Assembly: GCA_030710605.1 (NCBI GenBank)
Contig: CP092865.1
Location: 28,282,801 to 28,346,800, forward strand
Origin: Cordylochernes scorpioides
Taxonomy: Eukaryota; Arthropoda; Arachnida; Pseudoscorpiones; Chernetidae
Length of the DNA stretch: 64,000 bases
Direction of reading: 5' to 3'
Within the stretch, counting starts at the first letter, position 1; the number at the start of each line of letters is the position of its first letter. The notes below the pieces were generated by a model. That model was not told the DNA's origin. It worked only from the letters and a program-made list of their open reading frames with translations, and did no database searches. Position numbers and translations under genes: made by a program. Shown here one piece after another: positions 53,629 through 64,000 of the stretch.

Positions 53629-56600
53629 GGACTTAATGACCGGTGGCAGACAGACTGGACATGGGTGCTTCTGTTGTTGGTGGTTGTAAGTGAGAGTCCC
53701 GTGGACTTAATGACCGGTGGCAGACAGACTGGACATGGGTGCTTCTGTTGTTGGTGGTTGTAAGTGAGAGTCCCGTGGACTTAATGACCGGTGGCAGACA
53801 GACTGGACATGGGTGCTTCTGTTGTTGGTGGTTGTAAGTGAGAGTCCCGTGGACTTAATGACCGGTGGCAGACAGACTGGACATGGGTGCTTCTGTTGTT
53901 GGTGGTTGTAAGTGAGAGTCCCGTGGACTTAATGACCGGTGGCAGACAGACTGGACATGGGTGCTTCTGTTGTTGGTGGTTGTAAGTGAGAGTCCCGTGG
54001 ACTTAATGACCGGTGGCAGACAGACTGGACATGGGTGCTTCTGTTGTTGGTGGTTGTAAGTGAGAGTCCCGTGGACTTAATGACCGGTGGCAGACAGACT
54101 GGACATGGGTGCTTCCGTTGTTGGTGGTTGTAAGTGAGAGTCCCGTGGACTTAATGACCGGTGGCAGACAGACTGGACATGGGTGCTTCCGTTGTTGGTG
54201 GTTGTAAGTGAGAGTCCCGTGGACTTAATGACCCAGTGGCAGACAGACTGGACATGGGTGCTTCTGTTGTTGGTGTTTGTAAGTGAGAGTCCCGTGGACT
54301 TAATGACCGGTGGCAGACAGACTGGACATGGTGCTTCCGTTGTTGGTGGTTGTAAGTGAGAGTCCCGTGGACTTAATGACCGGTGGCAGACAGACTGGAC
54401 ATGGTGCTTCCGTTGTTGGTGGTTGTAAGTGAGAGTCCCGTGGACTTAATGACCGGTGGCAGACAGACTGGACATGGGTGCTTCCGTTGTTGGTGGTTGT
54501 AAGTGAGAGTCCCGTGGACTTAATGACCGGTGGCAGACAGACTGGACATGGTGCTTCTGTTGTTGGTGGTTGTAAGTGAGAGTCCCGTGGACTTAATGAC
54601 CGGTGGCAGACAGACTGGACATGGTGCTTCTGTTGTTGGTGGTTGTAAGTGAGAGTCCCGTGGACTTAATGACCGGTGGCAGACAGACTGGACATGGTGC
54701 TTCTGTTGTTGGTGTTTGTAAGTGAGAGTCCCGTGGACTTAATGACCGGTGGCAGACAGACTGGACATGGGGGCTTCTGTTGTTGGTGTTTGTAAGTGAG
54801 AGTCCCGTGGACTTAATGACCGGTGGCAGACAGACTGGACATGGGAGCTTCCGTTGTTGGTGGTTGTAAGTGAGAGTCCCGTGGACTTAATGACCGGTGG
54901 CAGACAGACTGGACATGGGGGCTTCCGTTGTTGGTGGTTGTAAGTGAGAGTCCCGTGGACTTAATGACCGGTGGCAGACAGACTGGACATGGTGCTTCTG
55001 TTGTTGGTGGTTGTAAGTGAGAGTCCCGTGGACTTAATGACCGGTGGCAGACAGACTGGACATGGTGCTTCCGTTGTTGGTGGTTGTAAGTGAGAGTCCC
55101 GTGGACTTAATGACCGGTGGCAGACAGACTGGACATGGTGCTTCCGTTGTTGGTGGTTGTAAGTGAGAGTCCCGTGGACTTAATGACCCAGTGGCAGACA
55201 GACTGGACATGGGAGCTTCCGTTGTTGGTGGTTGTAAGTGAGAGTCCCGTGGACTTAATGACCGGTGGCAGACAGACTGGACATGGTGCTTCTGTTGTTG
55301 GTGGTTGTAAGTGAGAGTCCCGTGGACTTAATGACCGGTGGCAGACAGACTGGACATGGTGCTTCCGTTGTTGGTGGTTGTAAGTGAGAGTCCCGTGGAC
55401 TTAATGACCGGTGGCAGACAGACTGGACATGGTGCTTCCGTTGTTGGTGGTTGTAAGTGAGAGTCCCGTGGACTTAATGACCCAGTGGCAGACAGACTGG
55501 ACATGGGAGCTTCCGTTGTTGGTGGTTGTAAGTGAGAGTCCCGTGGACTTAATGACCGGTGGCAGACAGACTGGACATGGTGCTTCTGTTGTTGGTGGTT
55601 GTAAGTGAGAGTCCCGTGGACTTAATGACCGGTGGCAGACAGACTGGACATGGGTGCTTCTGTTGTTGGTGGTTGTAAGTGAGAGTCCCGTGGACTTAAT
55701 GACCGGTGGCAGACAGACTGGACATGGTGCTTCAGTTGTTGGTGGTTGTAAGTGAGAGTCCCGTGGACTTAATGACCGGTGGCAGACAGACTGGACATGG
55801 TGCTTCCGTTGTTGGTGGTTGTAAGTGAGAGTCCCGTGGACTTAATGACCGGTGGCAGACAGACTGGACATGGGAGCTTCCGTTGTTGGTGGTTGTAAGT
55901 GAGAGTCCCGTGGACTTAATGACCGGTGGCAGACAGACTGGACATGGTGCTTCTGTTGTTGGTGGTTGTAAGTGAGAGTCCCGTGGACTTAATGACCGGT
56001 GGCAGACAGACTGGACATGGTGCTTCTGTTGTTGGTGGTTGTAAGTGAGAGTCCCGTGGACTTAATGACCGGTGGCAGACAGACTGGACATGGTGCTTCT
56101 GTTGTTGGTGGTTGTAAGTGAGAGTCCCGTGGACTTAATGACCGGTGGCAGACAGACTGGACATGGGTGCTTCTGTTGTTGGTGGTTGTAAGCGAGAGTC
56201 CCGTGGACTTAATGACCGGTGGCAGACAGACTGGACATGGTGCTTCTGTTGTTGGTGGTTGTAAGTGAGAGTCCCGTGGACTTAATGACCGGTGGCAGAC
56301 AGACTGGACATGGGTGCTTCTGTTGTTGGTGTTTGTAAGTGAGAGTCCCGTGGACTTAATGACCGGTGGCAGACAGACTGGACATGGGTGCTTCTGTTGT
56401 TGGTGTTTGTAAGTGAGAGTCCCGTGGACTTAATGACCGGTGGCAGACAGACTGGACATGGGGGCTTCCGTTGTTGGTGGTTGTAAGTGAGAGTCCCGTG
56501 GACTTAATGACCGGTGGCAGACAGACTGGACATGGGTGCTTCCGTTGTTGGTGGTTGTAAGTGAGAGTCCCGTGGACTTAATGACCGGTGGCAGACAGAC

Positions 56601-59393
56601 TGGACATGGGTGCTTCCATTGTTGGTGGTTGTAAGTGAGAGTCCCGTGGACTTAATGACCGGTGGCAGACAGACTGGACATGGGTGCTTCCGTTGTTGGT
56701 AGTTGTAAGTGAGAGTCCCGTGGACTTAATGACCCAGTGGCAGACAGACTGGACATGGGAGCTTCCGTTGTTGGTGGTTGTAAGTGAGAGTCCCGTGGAC
56801 TTAATGACCGGTGGCAGACAGACTGGACATGGGAGCTTCCGTTGTTGGTGGTTGTAAGTGAGAGTCCCGTGGACTTAATGACCGGTGGCAGACAGACTGG
56901 ACATGGTGCTTCTGTTGTTGGTGGTTGTAAGTGAGAGTCCCGTGGACTTAATGACCGGTGGCAGACAGACTGGACATGGGAGCTTCCGTTGTTGGTGGTT
57001 GTAAGTGAGAGTCCCGTGGACTTAATGACCGGTGGCAGACAGACTGGACATGGGTGCTTCTGTTGTTGGTGGTTGTAAGTGAGAGTCCCGTGGACTTAAT
57101 GACCCAGTGGCAGACAGACTGGACATGGGTGCTTCTGTTGTTGGTGGTTGTAAGTGAGAGTCCCGTGGACTTAATGACCGGTGGCAGACAGACTGGACAT
57201 GGGTGCTTCTGTTGTTGGTGGTTGTAAGCGAGAGTCCCGTGGACTTAATGACCGGTGGCAGACAGACTGGACATGGGTGCTTCTGTTGTTGGTGGTTGTA
57301 AGTGAGAGTCCCGTGGACTTAATGACCGGTGGCAGACAGACTGGACATGGGTGCTTCTGTTGTTGGTGGTTGTAAGTGAGAGTCCCGTGGACTTAATGAC
57401 CGGTGGCAGACAGACTGGACATGGGAGCTTCCGTTGTTGGTGGTTGTAAGCGAGAGTCCCGTGGACTTAATGACCGGTGGCAGACAGACTGGACATGGTG
57501 CTTCTGTTGTTGGTGGTTGTAAGTGAGAGTCCCGTGGACTTAATGACCGGTGGCAGACAGACTGGACATGGTGCTTCTGTTGTTGGTGGTTGTAAGTGAG
57601 AGTCCCGTGGACTTAATGACCGGTGGCAGACAGACTGGACATGGGAGCTTCCGTTGTTGGTGGTTGTAAGTGAGAGTCCCGTGGACTTAATGACCGGTGG
57701 CAGACAGACTGGACATGGGTGCTTCTGTTGTTGGTGGTTGTAAGTGAGAGTCCCGTGGACTTAATGACCGGTGGCAGACAGACTGGACATGGGTGCTTCT
57801 GTTGTTGGTGGTTGTAAGTGAGAGTCCCGTGGACTTAATGACCCAGTGGCAGACAGACTGGACATGGGTGCTTCTGTTGTTGGTGGTTGTAAGTGAGAGT
57901 CCCGTGGACTTAATGACCGGTGGCAGACAGACTGGACATGGGTGCTTCTGTTGTTGGTGGTTGTAAGCGAGAGTCCCGTGGACTTAATGACCGGTGGCAG
58001 ACAGACTGGACATGGGAGCTTCCGTTGTTGGTGGTTGTAAGTGAGAGTCCCGTGGACTTAATGACCGGTGGCAGACAGACTGGACATGGTGCTTCTGTTG
58101 TTGGTGTTTGTAAGTGAGAGTCCCGTGGACTTAATGACCGGTGGCAGACAGACTGGACATGGGTGCTTCTGTTGTTGGTGGTTGTAAGTGAGAGTCCCGT
58201 GGACTTAATGACCGGTGGCAGACAGACTGGACATGGGTGCTTCTGTTGTTGGTGGTTGTAAGTGAGAGTCCCGTGGACTTAATGACCGGTGGCAGACAGA
58301 CTGGACATGGGTGCTTCTGTTGTTGGTGTTTGTAAGTGAGAGTCCCGTGGACTTAATGACCGGTGGCAGACAGACTGGACATGGTGCTTCTGTTGTTGGT
58401 GGTTGTAAGTGAGAGTCCCGTGGACTTAATGACCGGTGGCAGACAGACTGGACATGGGTGCTTCTGTTGTTGGTGGTTGTGAGTGAGAGTCCCGTGGACT
58501 TAATGACCGGTGGCAGACAGACTGGACATGGGGGCTTCCGTTGTTGGTGTTTGTAAGTGAGAGTCCCGTGGACTTAATGACCGGTGGCAGACAGACTGGA
58601 CATGGGGGCTTCCGTTGTTGGTGGTTGTAAGTGAGAGTCCCGTGGACTTAATGACCGGTGGCAGACAGACTGGACATGGGTGCTTCCGTTGTTGGTGGTT
58701 GTAAGTGAGAGTCCCGTGGACTTAATGACCGGTGGCAGACAGACTGGACATGGTGCTTCTGTTGTTGGTGGTTGTAAGTGAGAGTCCCGTGGACTTAATG
58801 ACCGGTGGCAGACAGACTGGACATGGTGCTTCTGTTGTTGGTGGTTGTAAGTGAGAGTCCCGTGGACTTAATGACCGGTGGCAGACAGACTGGACATGGT
58901 GCTTCAGTTGTTGGTGGTTGTAAGTGAGAGTCCCGTGGACTTAATGACCGGTGGCAGACAGACTGGACATGGTGCTTCTGTTGTTGGTGGTTGTAAGTGA
59001 GAGTCCCGTGGACTTAATGACCGGTGGCAGACAGACTGGACATGGTGCTTCTGTTGTTGGTGGTTGTAAGTGAGAGTCCCTTGGACTTAATGACCGGTGG
59101 CAGACAGACTGGACATGGGTGCTTCTGTTGTTGGTGTTTGTAAGTGAGAGTCCCGTGGACTTAATGACCGGTGGCAGACAGACTGGACATGGTGCTTCAG
59201 TTGTTGGTGGTTGTAAGTGAGAGTCCCGTGGACTTAATGACCCAGTGGCAGACAGACTGGACATGGGAGCTTCCGTTGTTGGTGGTTGTACGTGAGAGTC
59301 CCGTGGACTTAATGACCGGTGGCAGACAGACTGGACATGGGAGCTTCCGTTGTTGGTGGTTGTAAGTGAGAGTCCCGTGGACTTAATGACCGG
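53629..59393 (+). repeat. 5.8-kb minisatellite, about 78 units of 73-75 bp
   Basis: Unit: GGACTTAATGACCGGTGGCA, GACAGACTGGACATGGGTGC, TTCTGTTGTTGGTGGTTGTA, AGTGAGAGTCCCGT. Variants: CCGGTGG/CCCAGTGG, GGGTGC/GGTGC/GGGAGC/GGGGGC, TTCT/TTCC, GTGG/GTGT. Very homogeneous. 74 is not a multiple of 3, so open frames across it are chance. Every unit has TTGTAAGTGAG, a near-perfect 5' splice-site word. Confidence 0.98.
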
Positions 59394-59394
59394 A

Positions 59395-59780
59395 CTTGAG
59401 GTGGAAAACAGACTGGCTGTAACTAATTATCACGCTATAGAGAGTACCTTGTAATTACTATGACATAGGTTTACAGAATAAGGTTGATGTTCAGCCATGT
59501 AATTCTGAAGAGAACATTTCGAGTTTAGATAGATTTACTTGGGCCTCTTAAGACCCTAAGATTGGCCTACCCACCGTGATATGAGTATTTTGTTGATCAA
59601 ATTATATATAGAATATTTTAAACCACTATATCTTTGAAACCATGATCTTAATCTGGTATTAAGAGTGTACTCTCCCTTTTATGAGATAATAAAAATAATT
59701 TTTGACTATGGGCTTTCTTTGAGAAACCCTTGTGTATCGAACTATGCCTATATATATAATATACATGATTGTGAATTAAG
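59395..59780. other. Intronic stretch after the minisatellite
   Basis: Begins ACTTGAGGTGG, whose TTGAGGTG is the complement of CACCTCAA just left of the array (53612-53619). Otherwise nothing recognised. Confidence 0.4.
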
Positions 59781-59784
59781 ACAT

Positions 59785-60030
59785 TGAAACGCGAATGTTT
59801 CTTTTCACAAATAAATCAAACTTCTACTGTCCTTACTGCGATGAAAAATATATTGGGAGGGCTTGGTTCATCAGTGGTGAACCCTCCCAGTGGTTTATAA
59901 GTTAAGCCCTCCCAATATTTTTTAATCGAGGTAGGAGTTTGATTTATTTGCGAAAAGAAACATTCGCGTCTCAATGTCTTGATTTGGTATATATAGATGG
60001 TGCGTTATTGCTTTGTATTAATAAATTATT
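59785..60030. repeat. Fold-back family B copy before segment 11
   Basis: Left AATGTTTCTTTTCACAAATA and CTTCTACTGTCCTTACTGCG; right AGAAACATTCGCGTCTCAAT and AGATGGTGCGTTATTGCTTT. Ends about 60 bp before the acceptor of segment 11. Confidence 0.72.
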
Positions 60031-60088
60031 GTAATGATAATTATCATTATCTAAAATTGTGTTAATGATGTGGTGAATGGATGTGCAG

Positions 60089-60139
60089 GCTGTGTCGATC
60101 CGCAACATGGTGGAGCGGTTCTGTGCGGAAATGGCTCAG
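60089..60139 (+). CDS. MYO15A: Myosin-XV-like gene, coding segment 11 (last FERM-like helix)
   Basis: 17 codons between acceptor GTGCAG and donor GTACTG, phase 0 both sides: AVSIRNMVERFCAEMAQ. This is the C-terminal amphipathic helix of the F3 lobe that normally leads into the SH3 domain. Joined to segment 10 it gives the familiar LYS-x-KA-xxI-xxMV-xxF pattern. No SH3 exon was found before the window ends. Confidence 0.85.
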
Positions 60140-60640
60140 GTACTGTACAGCTGCTTTCACAATTTCTACACAGAATATTCGAATCTCAGAGGAACCTCTT
60201 TTTTGAACAAGACAACATCACCACACAGAATATTCTTGCGTTATACACACGTATTATTATTAGTATAAGCCAAATTATTCACAATACCGTGATATAGCAT
60301 TTGAAAGTCGAATTGATATAGAGTTTTTCGTTGTGAAAAAAATCCCCAATTAAAAATGCTGAAACCTTCATTTCTGCTTTAAATGAAATCGACAATTGGA
60401 CAAATATAACCTACATATTTGCATGATTACAACTATATCTGCACACATATGCTTTTTTTATTATAAACGGCCCGGATTTTTAATTATGTAGAATATTGAG
60501 TGTTTTTCATCGAAATCTTATTGTCTTCAAATAAAAGGCTCATCTCAATCAAAATAGTTGCATAAAATCATGTGAATATATGCAAATACACAGAATTTTC
60601 GGTAAAATTTCTAATATCAACCAGCATTGAAAGATGGAAA
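60140..60640. other. Intronic stretch with nothing recognised
   Basis: AT-rich sequence after segment 11. No SH3-coding exon, which would come next in myosin XV, is visible. Confidence 0.45.
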
Positions 60641-60766
60641 AAAAAATTTAAAGGATATAGTTCCGAGCTATGGAGCTCGTTTGAATAGAGCGGCTTTGAT
60701 TACACGAGGGCCTTGAAGGATTCTTGAAATCCTTCGATTTGGCCGAAGAGATGCTCTTCAGATTAA

Positions 60767-61003
60767 ATGGGTTGTTTTCATAGACACTTAAACCCTGGAG
60801 CGCTTGCTGGGCATGTGAATGCGAGAGAGACATTGCTGACACTGTTGGAAGGAAAGCTCCAGGGGAAGAGATCTTGGGGAAGGAGACGACAGGGATACAC
60901 AGACGATCTAAAACAATGGACTGGACGACACACCTACGAGGAGTTGAAGAGGATAGCGGAGGACCAGGAAGTACGGAGAGACCATGTGGCCCACCCTCAG
61001 TAG
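60767..61003 (+). pseudogene. LINE-type C-terminal fragment
   Basis: 78 codons with GKRSWGRRRQGYTDDLKQWT, then TYEELKRIAEDQEVRRDHV and a stop at 61001-61003. The GKRxxGRxxxxxxDDLKxWTG...A.DR pattern is the C-terminal tail of reverse-transcriptase proteins of many animal LINEs. Upstream parts are missing. Confidence 0.6.
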
Positions 61004-61245
61004 AGGAAAGCATTGAAGGAGGGAGATATGGAGAGACCATGTGGCCCACCCTCAGTAGAGGAAGGCATTGAAGGAGGGAAGTACGGAGAGACCATGTGGC
61101 CCACCCTCAGTAGAGGAAGGCATTGAAGGAGGGTGATATGGAGAGACCATGTGGCCCACCCTCAGTAGAGGAAGGCACTGAAGGAGGGAGATATGGAGAG
61201 ACCATGTGGCCCATCCTCAGTAGAGGAAGGCATTGAAGGAAGAAA
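60975..61245 (+). repeat. ~55-60-bp tandem repeat derived from the LINE end
   Basis: Five copies of GGAGAGACCATGTGGCCCAC followed by CCTCAGTAGAGGAAGGCATT and GAAGGAGGGA. The first copy is the coding end and stop codon of the LINE fragment, so the array arose by duplicating it. Confidence 0.85.
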
Positions 61246-61589
61246 GGAATATCCCTGGAGCAAACACAAGAGACTGCCCTCAACGATAGATTGGGAGAAG
61301 TCCTCTGACACGAGGAAACTGAAAGAAGACAACATTGTCAGACAATTTACAAGAACGATTCTTTTACAGTTATAAAAATATCACACGTGTGCTCACTATA
61401 TTTCGTGTGTGCCTGAATCTTCTACGTGGGCCTAGAAGCCTAAGCATTTCTGAAAATAGTCATGAACGAATTTTTTTCAAATCACTCTTTCACATTTACA
61501 GCTAGCACTTAGATTTCGAAAAATTCAGATAGTTTAGACACTTTTTAGACAGGTTTTTTTTCAGTGTTACATATTTCCATAATGCGGTA

Positions 61590-61905
61590 TAACTTCAAGT
61601 GTCGTTTTACAATCACAATCCGCAGTGCATTATATTGTAAGTTCCTTTATGTATTATTTACGAACGGAAGAATACGTCCAGGGTAGCCTAGTGGACATGG
61701 CATCTGCCCGGTAAGCGGAACATTGTGGTTTCGATTCCCATCCCTGGACACTTTTATTTTTCCGTTCATCATTACTCTTCATAATTTCACCTTTCATACC
61801 TCATACAAAAAGGTTAGAAATAGTCAATATTTCACCTTGAAATAAATTTAGATTTTTCATTGAAAAGAAACTCATGCGGTATAACTTCAAGTGTCGTTTT
61901 ATAAA
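61590..61905 (+). mobile_element. tRNA-SINE family C, with tRNA-like head
   Basis: A partial tail (61590-61640), then a full SINE: head 61677-61748 and body through TTCATCATTACTCTTCATAA and CTCATGCGGTATAACTTCAA. The only family C copy here with an intact head that is not part of an inverted pair. Confidence 0.78.
61677..61748 (+). ncRNA. tRNA-like SINE head (family C)
   Basis: Acceptor TCCAGGG/CCCTGGA, 7 bp perfect; D arm GCC...GGC; anticodon stem TCTGC/GCGGA, loop CCGGTAA; B box GTTTCGATTCCC (one change). SINE promoter rather than tRNA. Confidence 0.7.
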
Positions 61906-62127
61906 AATTTACATACTTCATTTTTTCGTTTACGGGGTGTTATATAGTTCTATTCGTAAAACATTGAAATTCTTAATTAAACGGCTATTATATGAACGGC
62001 CGTATTGGAATAAAATACATTTAACGATTTAGAAGCATTATTTCCATTTGATTTTGATATTTGATTAACATGTTTATTTAGATATCTTCGAATTTCTGGT
62101 TGCATATAGTATTTATTTTTTATAGTA

Positions 62128-62400
62128 CACCTATCCCCCGATTTACACGGTAGATACGTTCCTGAGAAAAACGCGTAAATCGGGGGATAGGTGTACACAG
62201 AAATAAAAATAAAATGCATTGACAGGTTAAAATATGTAGTCAGCACATAAGCTCGGGATTCCTCGTGAGATGTGTACACAGCGCATGTGTTCAATCACAG
62301 TAGCATTTAGTATAGTGCGATAAAAACAAAAACTTATTTGGAAAACCGTGTAAAAGGGAAAACGTGTAAAACAAGTACCGTGTAAATCGGGGGATAGGTG
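62128..62400. mobile_element. pogo-like MITE with perfect long TIRs
   Basis: CACCTATCCCCCGATTTACA and on to CGGTA, exactly repeated in reverse at 62376-62400, TA on both sides. Also an inner inverted copy (ATCGGGGGATAGGTG near 62178-62192). 273 bp, no protein. Confidence 0.82.
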
Positions 62401-62929
62401 TATAGTATATCTATAATATTTATTAAAAGAAAGGCTGCATATTCCGTAAAAATGCTGCAAAAACTAGTAAAACATTGACAGTCTCTACAAACTAGCAAAC
62501 ACTCTGGTCAGTAACAACACCACAGTTTGATAAATTCAGAATTCCCACCCAGAAACAATGGTTTCGAGCTAAGGCACTCTTCAGTTCAGAGTGTTGGGAG
62601 AATCTTAATAATCACTCTCTATTTATACTTAAAACTTCTTTATTAAAAGTATGAAAAACAATGAAGTTAAATTACTATGATAAATTTGAATAAACTCTAA
62701 GAAAACTCATACGTCTCCACACAGATTCTCAACCACACTCACTCAAAGAAAATACCTATATATATACATACACAATCAACACCACAGAATAAATCAGTCC
62801 ACAGATTAATCAAATCATAGAATGAAAATTAATATTTGAAATAATAAATATCAACACAGAGCAGGCCGAATATATGAAGCCGATTATAATCCGACAAACA
62901 ATTTACCCAGAACCATCTGTTTAAGAGCT

Positions 62930-63245
62930 CAATTGTCTCAAGTTTTCCTTTGTAATTAGTTTTTACTTTTTTTTCTTTCATTTGCAGAGACTCAGTGGTA
63001 AATCCATGTATAAGAAATTTATTTTCCTCCAATTTACCCAAACTAATCTATATAATAGCTAAATTGTCTTAATTAAGTTTTCCTGTATATAAACGTCATA
63101 TTATATCATTAAATGTGATTTTAGCTCCAAAAAATAATAATGCTTATTACTGGTATTATTACAGATTTTTCTGCTTGTACTCTACATTTATACTCGGAGA
63201 ATCTGTATAAGAATAAAATGTCTTAATAAAGACTTTTGTTGTTGT
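62930..63245 (+). repeat. LINE/SINE 3' end with (GTT)n tail
   Basis: Plus-strand counterpart of 21884-22130 (TTTCATTTGCAGAGACTCAG, CCTCCAATTTACCCA), then GGAGAATCTGTATAAG, AATAAAGAC and the GTT tail. Confidence 0.65.
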
Positions 63246-63439
63246 TATAATTCGACAAACAGATCTGGTAAAGTGACTATACCAACTCTATGGCCAAAAT
63301 GGAGATAGAAAATTTTCCGGGAGTCAAGTGACCTATTAAAAGAAAGGTTACGGTTCTCTTCAAAATATATACGCCAAAACTATACGCTATCTATTGATTG
63401 TCTCTGCAAAGTAACGTACTTTATATATCGAAAAGATAG

Positions 63440-63620
63440 AGGCTGCCTGGCCGGCATTCATAGTTCTTCAAATTAAAGATACTTCGGCCTGTAAATATTT
63501 TTATTATATCGACGTTTCGACAAAAATCTTCTGTTCGCTCCTGACGAGGACAAAAGAAATTGTCGAAACGTCGAGATAATAAAAAGATTTACCGGCCGAA
63601 GTATTTTTAATTTGAAGTAT
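63440..63620. mobile_element. Fold-back with near-hammerhead core (family H)
   Basis: Arms of about 55 bp: ATACTTCGGCCTGTAAATAT ... CGACGTTTCGACAA and the complement TTGTCGAAACGTCGAG ... GGCCGAAGTA. The centre reads CTCCTGACGAGGACAAAAGA, then AATTGTCGAAACGTC: CTGACGA, stem II GACAA/TTGTC, GAAA and GTC, with one unpaired extra G at the base of stem II. Confidence 0.7.
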
Positions 63621-63659
63621 TTTATATTGTTGTACGTTGATATTGTATATCAGCCTTTG

Positions 63660-63835
63660 AATGAAAAGATAAAAAAAAAAAAAAAACTGGCCGTAAATAG
63701 CGGAGGTGACATATCCCAACTTGGGGAGTTGAGAATGAGGGCGTCAGACCGCGTAGGTGGTTGCGGAGGATGTAACTGCAGCTTGGAGGTAGCAGGTAGG
63801 AAGGACTGTAGCTATTGGACTTATTGTCCAATATT
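63660..63835. other. GC-richer unassigned block at window end
   Basis: Poly-A run, then AGCGGAGGTGACATATCCCA and GGTGGTTGCGGAGGATG. Open frames on both strands, none recognised. Confidence 0.3.
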
Positions 63836-64000
63836 GTCTATTATTGACTGTATTCTTCTTATTTGGTTAAGATGACAGTTTCCTGTAACCTATAGTTGTC
63901 GTTAACAACTCGTGTTATCCTTAAAAACTTATTCTTTTCATAAAAGCATCTTCTGAACGTGGAAAGTTATTGATTTCTATTATCATCTATAAAAACAAGA

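Noticed and set aside
53629-59393. Open frames of 64-107 codons in the minisatellite
   Set aside because: A 74-bp unit cycles through all frames; the open frames are by-products of the repeat.

Overview
The window is AT-rich, repeat-rich animal genomic DNA. It carries the middle of one spliced host gene on the + strand, an unconventional myosin XV (MYO15A-like) gene, spread over very long introns. Eleven coding segments (1-136, 3007-3306, 3365-3435, 4714-4815, 11982-13299, 32482-32642, 38347-38482, 40173-40294, 42848-42966, 45573-45666, 60089-60139) have matching splice phases and GT-AG borders. They join to exactly 2610 nt, 870 codons with no stop. The family match is from remembered myosin XV features (DIDDYLxxLF motif, KGGG and Gln-rich linkers, VRIGK-WPPP motif, the post-MyTH4 FERM-like region with YFSR-FPVS, VQLLGxSHxGxRL and the LYS-x-KA end). 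The motor lies upstream of the window; the SH3 and second MyTH4-FERM would lie downstream. The species cannot be fixed. A mariner, pogo-like MITEs, I/jockey-type LINEs and tRNA-derived SINEs suggest an invertebrate, perhaps an arthropod.

Everything else is intron, mostly mobile DNA. Largest items: a decayed mariner (6343-7664); a 5'-truncated LINE with an intact EN/RT reading frame and a 15-bp target duplication (49894-52883) and its shorter sister on the other strand (38796-39784); a 5.8-kb minisatellite of about 78 copies of a 74-bp unit (53629-59393); smaller tandem arrays at 8.6-10.0, 16.0, 22.8-23.6, 40.4-41.4 and 61 kb; three SINE families with tRNA-like heads; pogo- and mariner-type MITEs; Helitron ends; and a tRNA-Gly(GCC) gene or near-gene at 43752-43822.

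The most interesting layer is a set of short fold-back elements. Several carry hammerhead-ribozyme cores (best at 49501-49542, 48256-48297, 45866-45907; weaker at 8935-8976), with compensatory change in stem II, in the same sense as the myosin transcript. Others carry a related hairpin-GAAA module. Three fold-backs (37581-37856, 44779-45144, 45758-46048) are flanked by 10-13-bp direct repeats. Inverted tails, hammerheads and variable target duplications together point to Penelope-like or retrozyme-like retroelements (inference). Ribozyme-bearing and fold-back insertions are thus concentrated in the introns of a single host gene.
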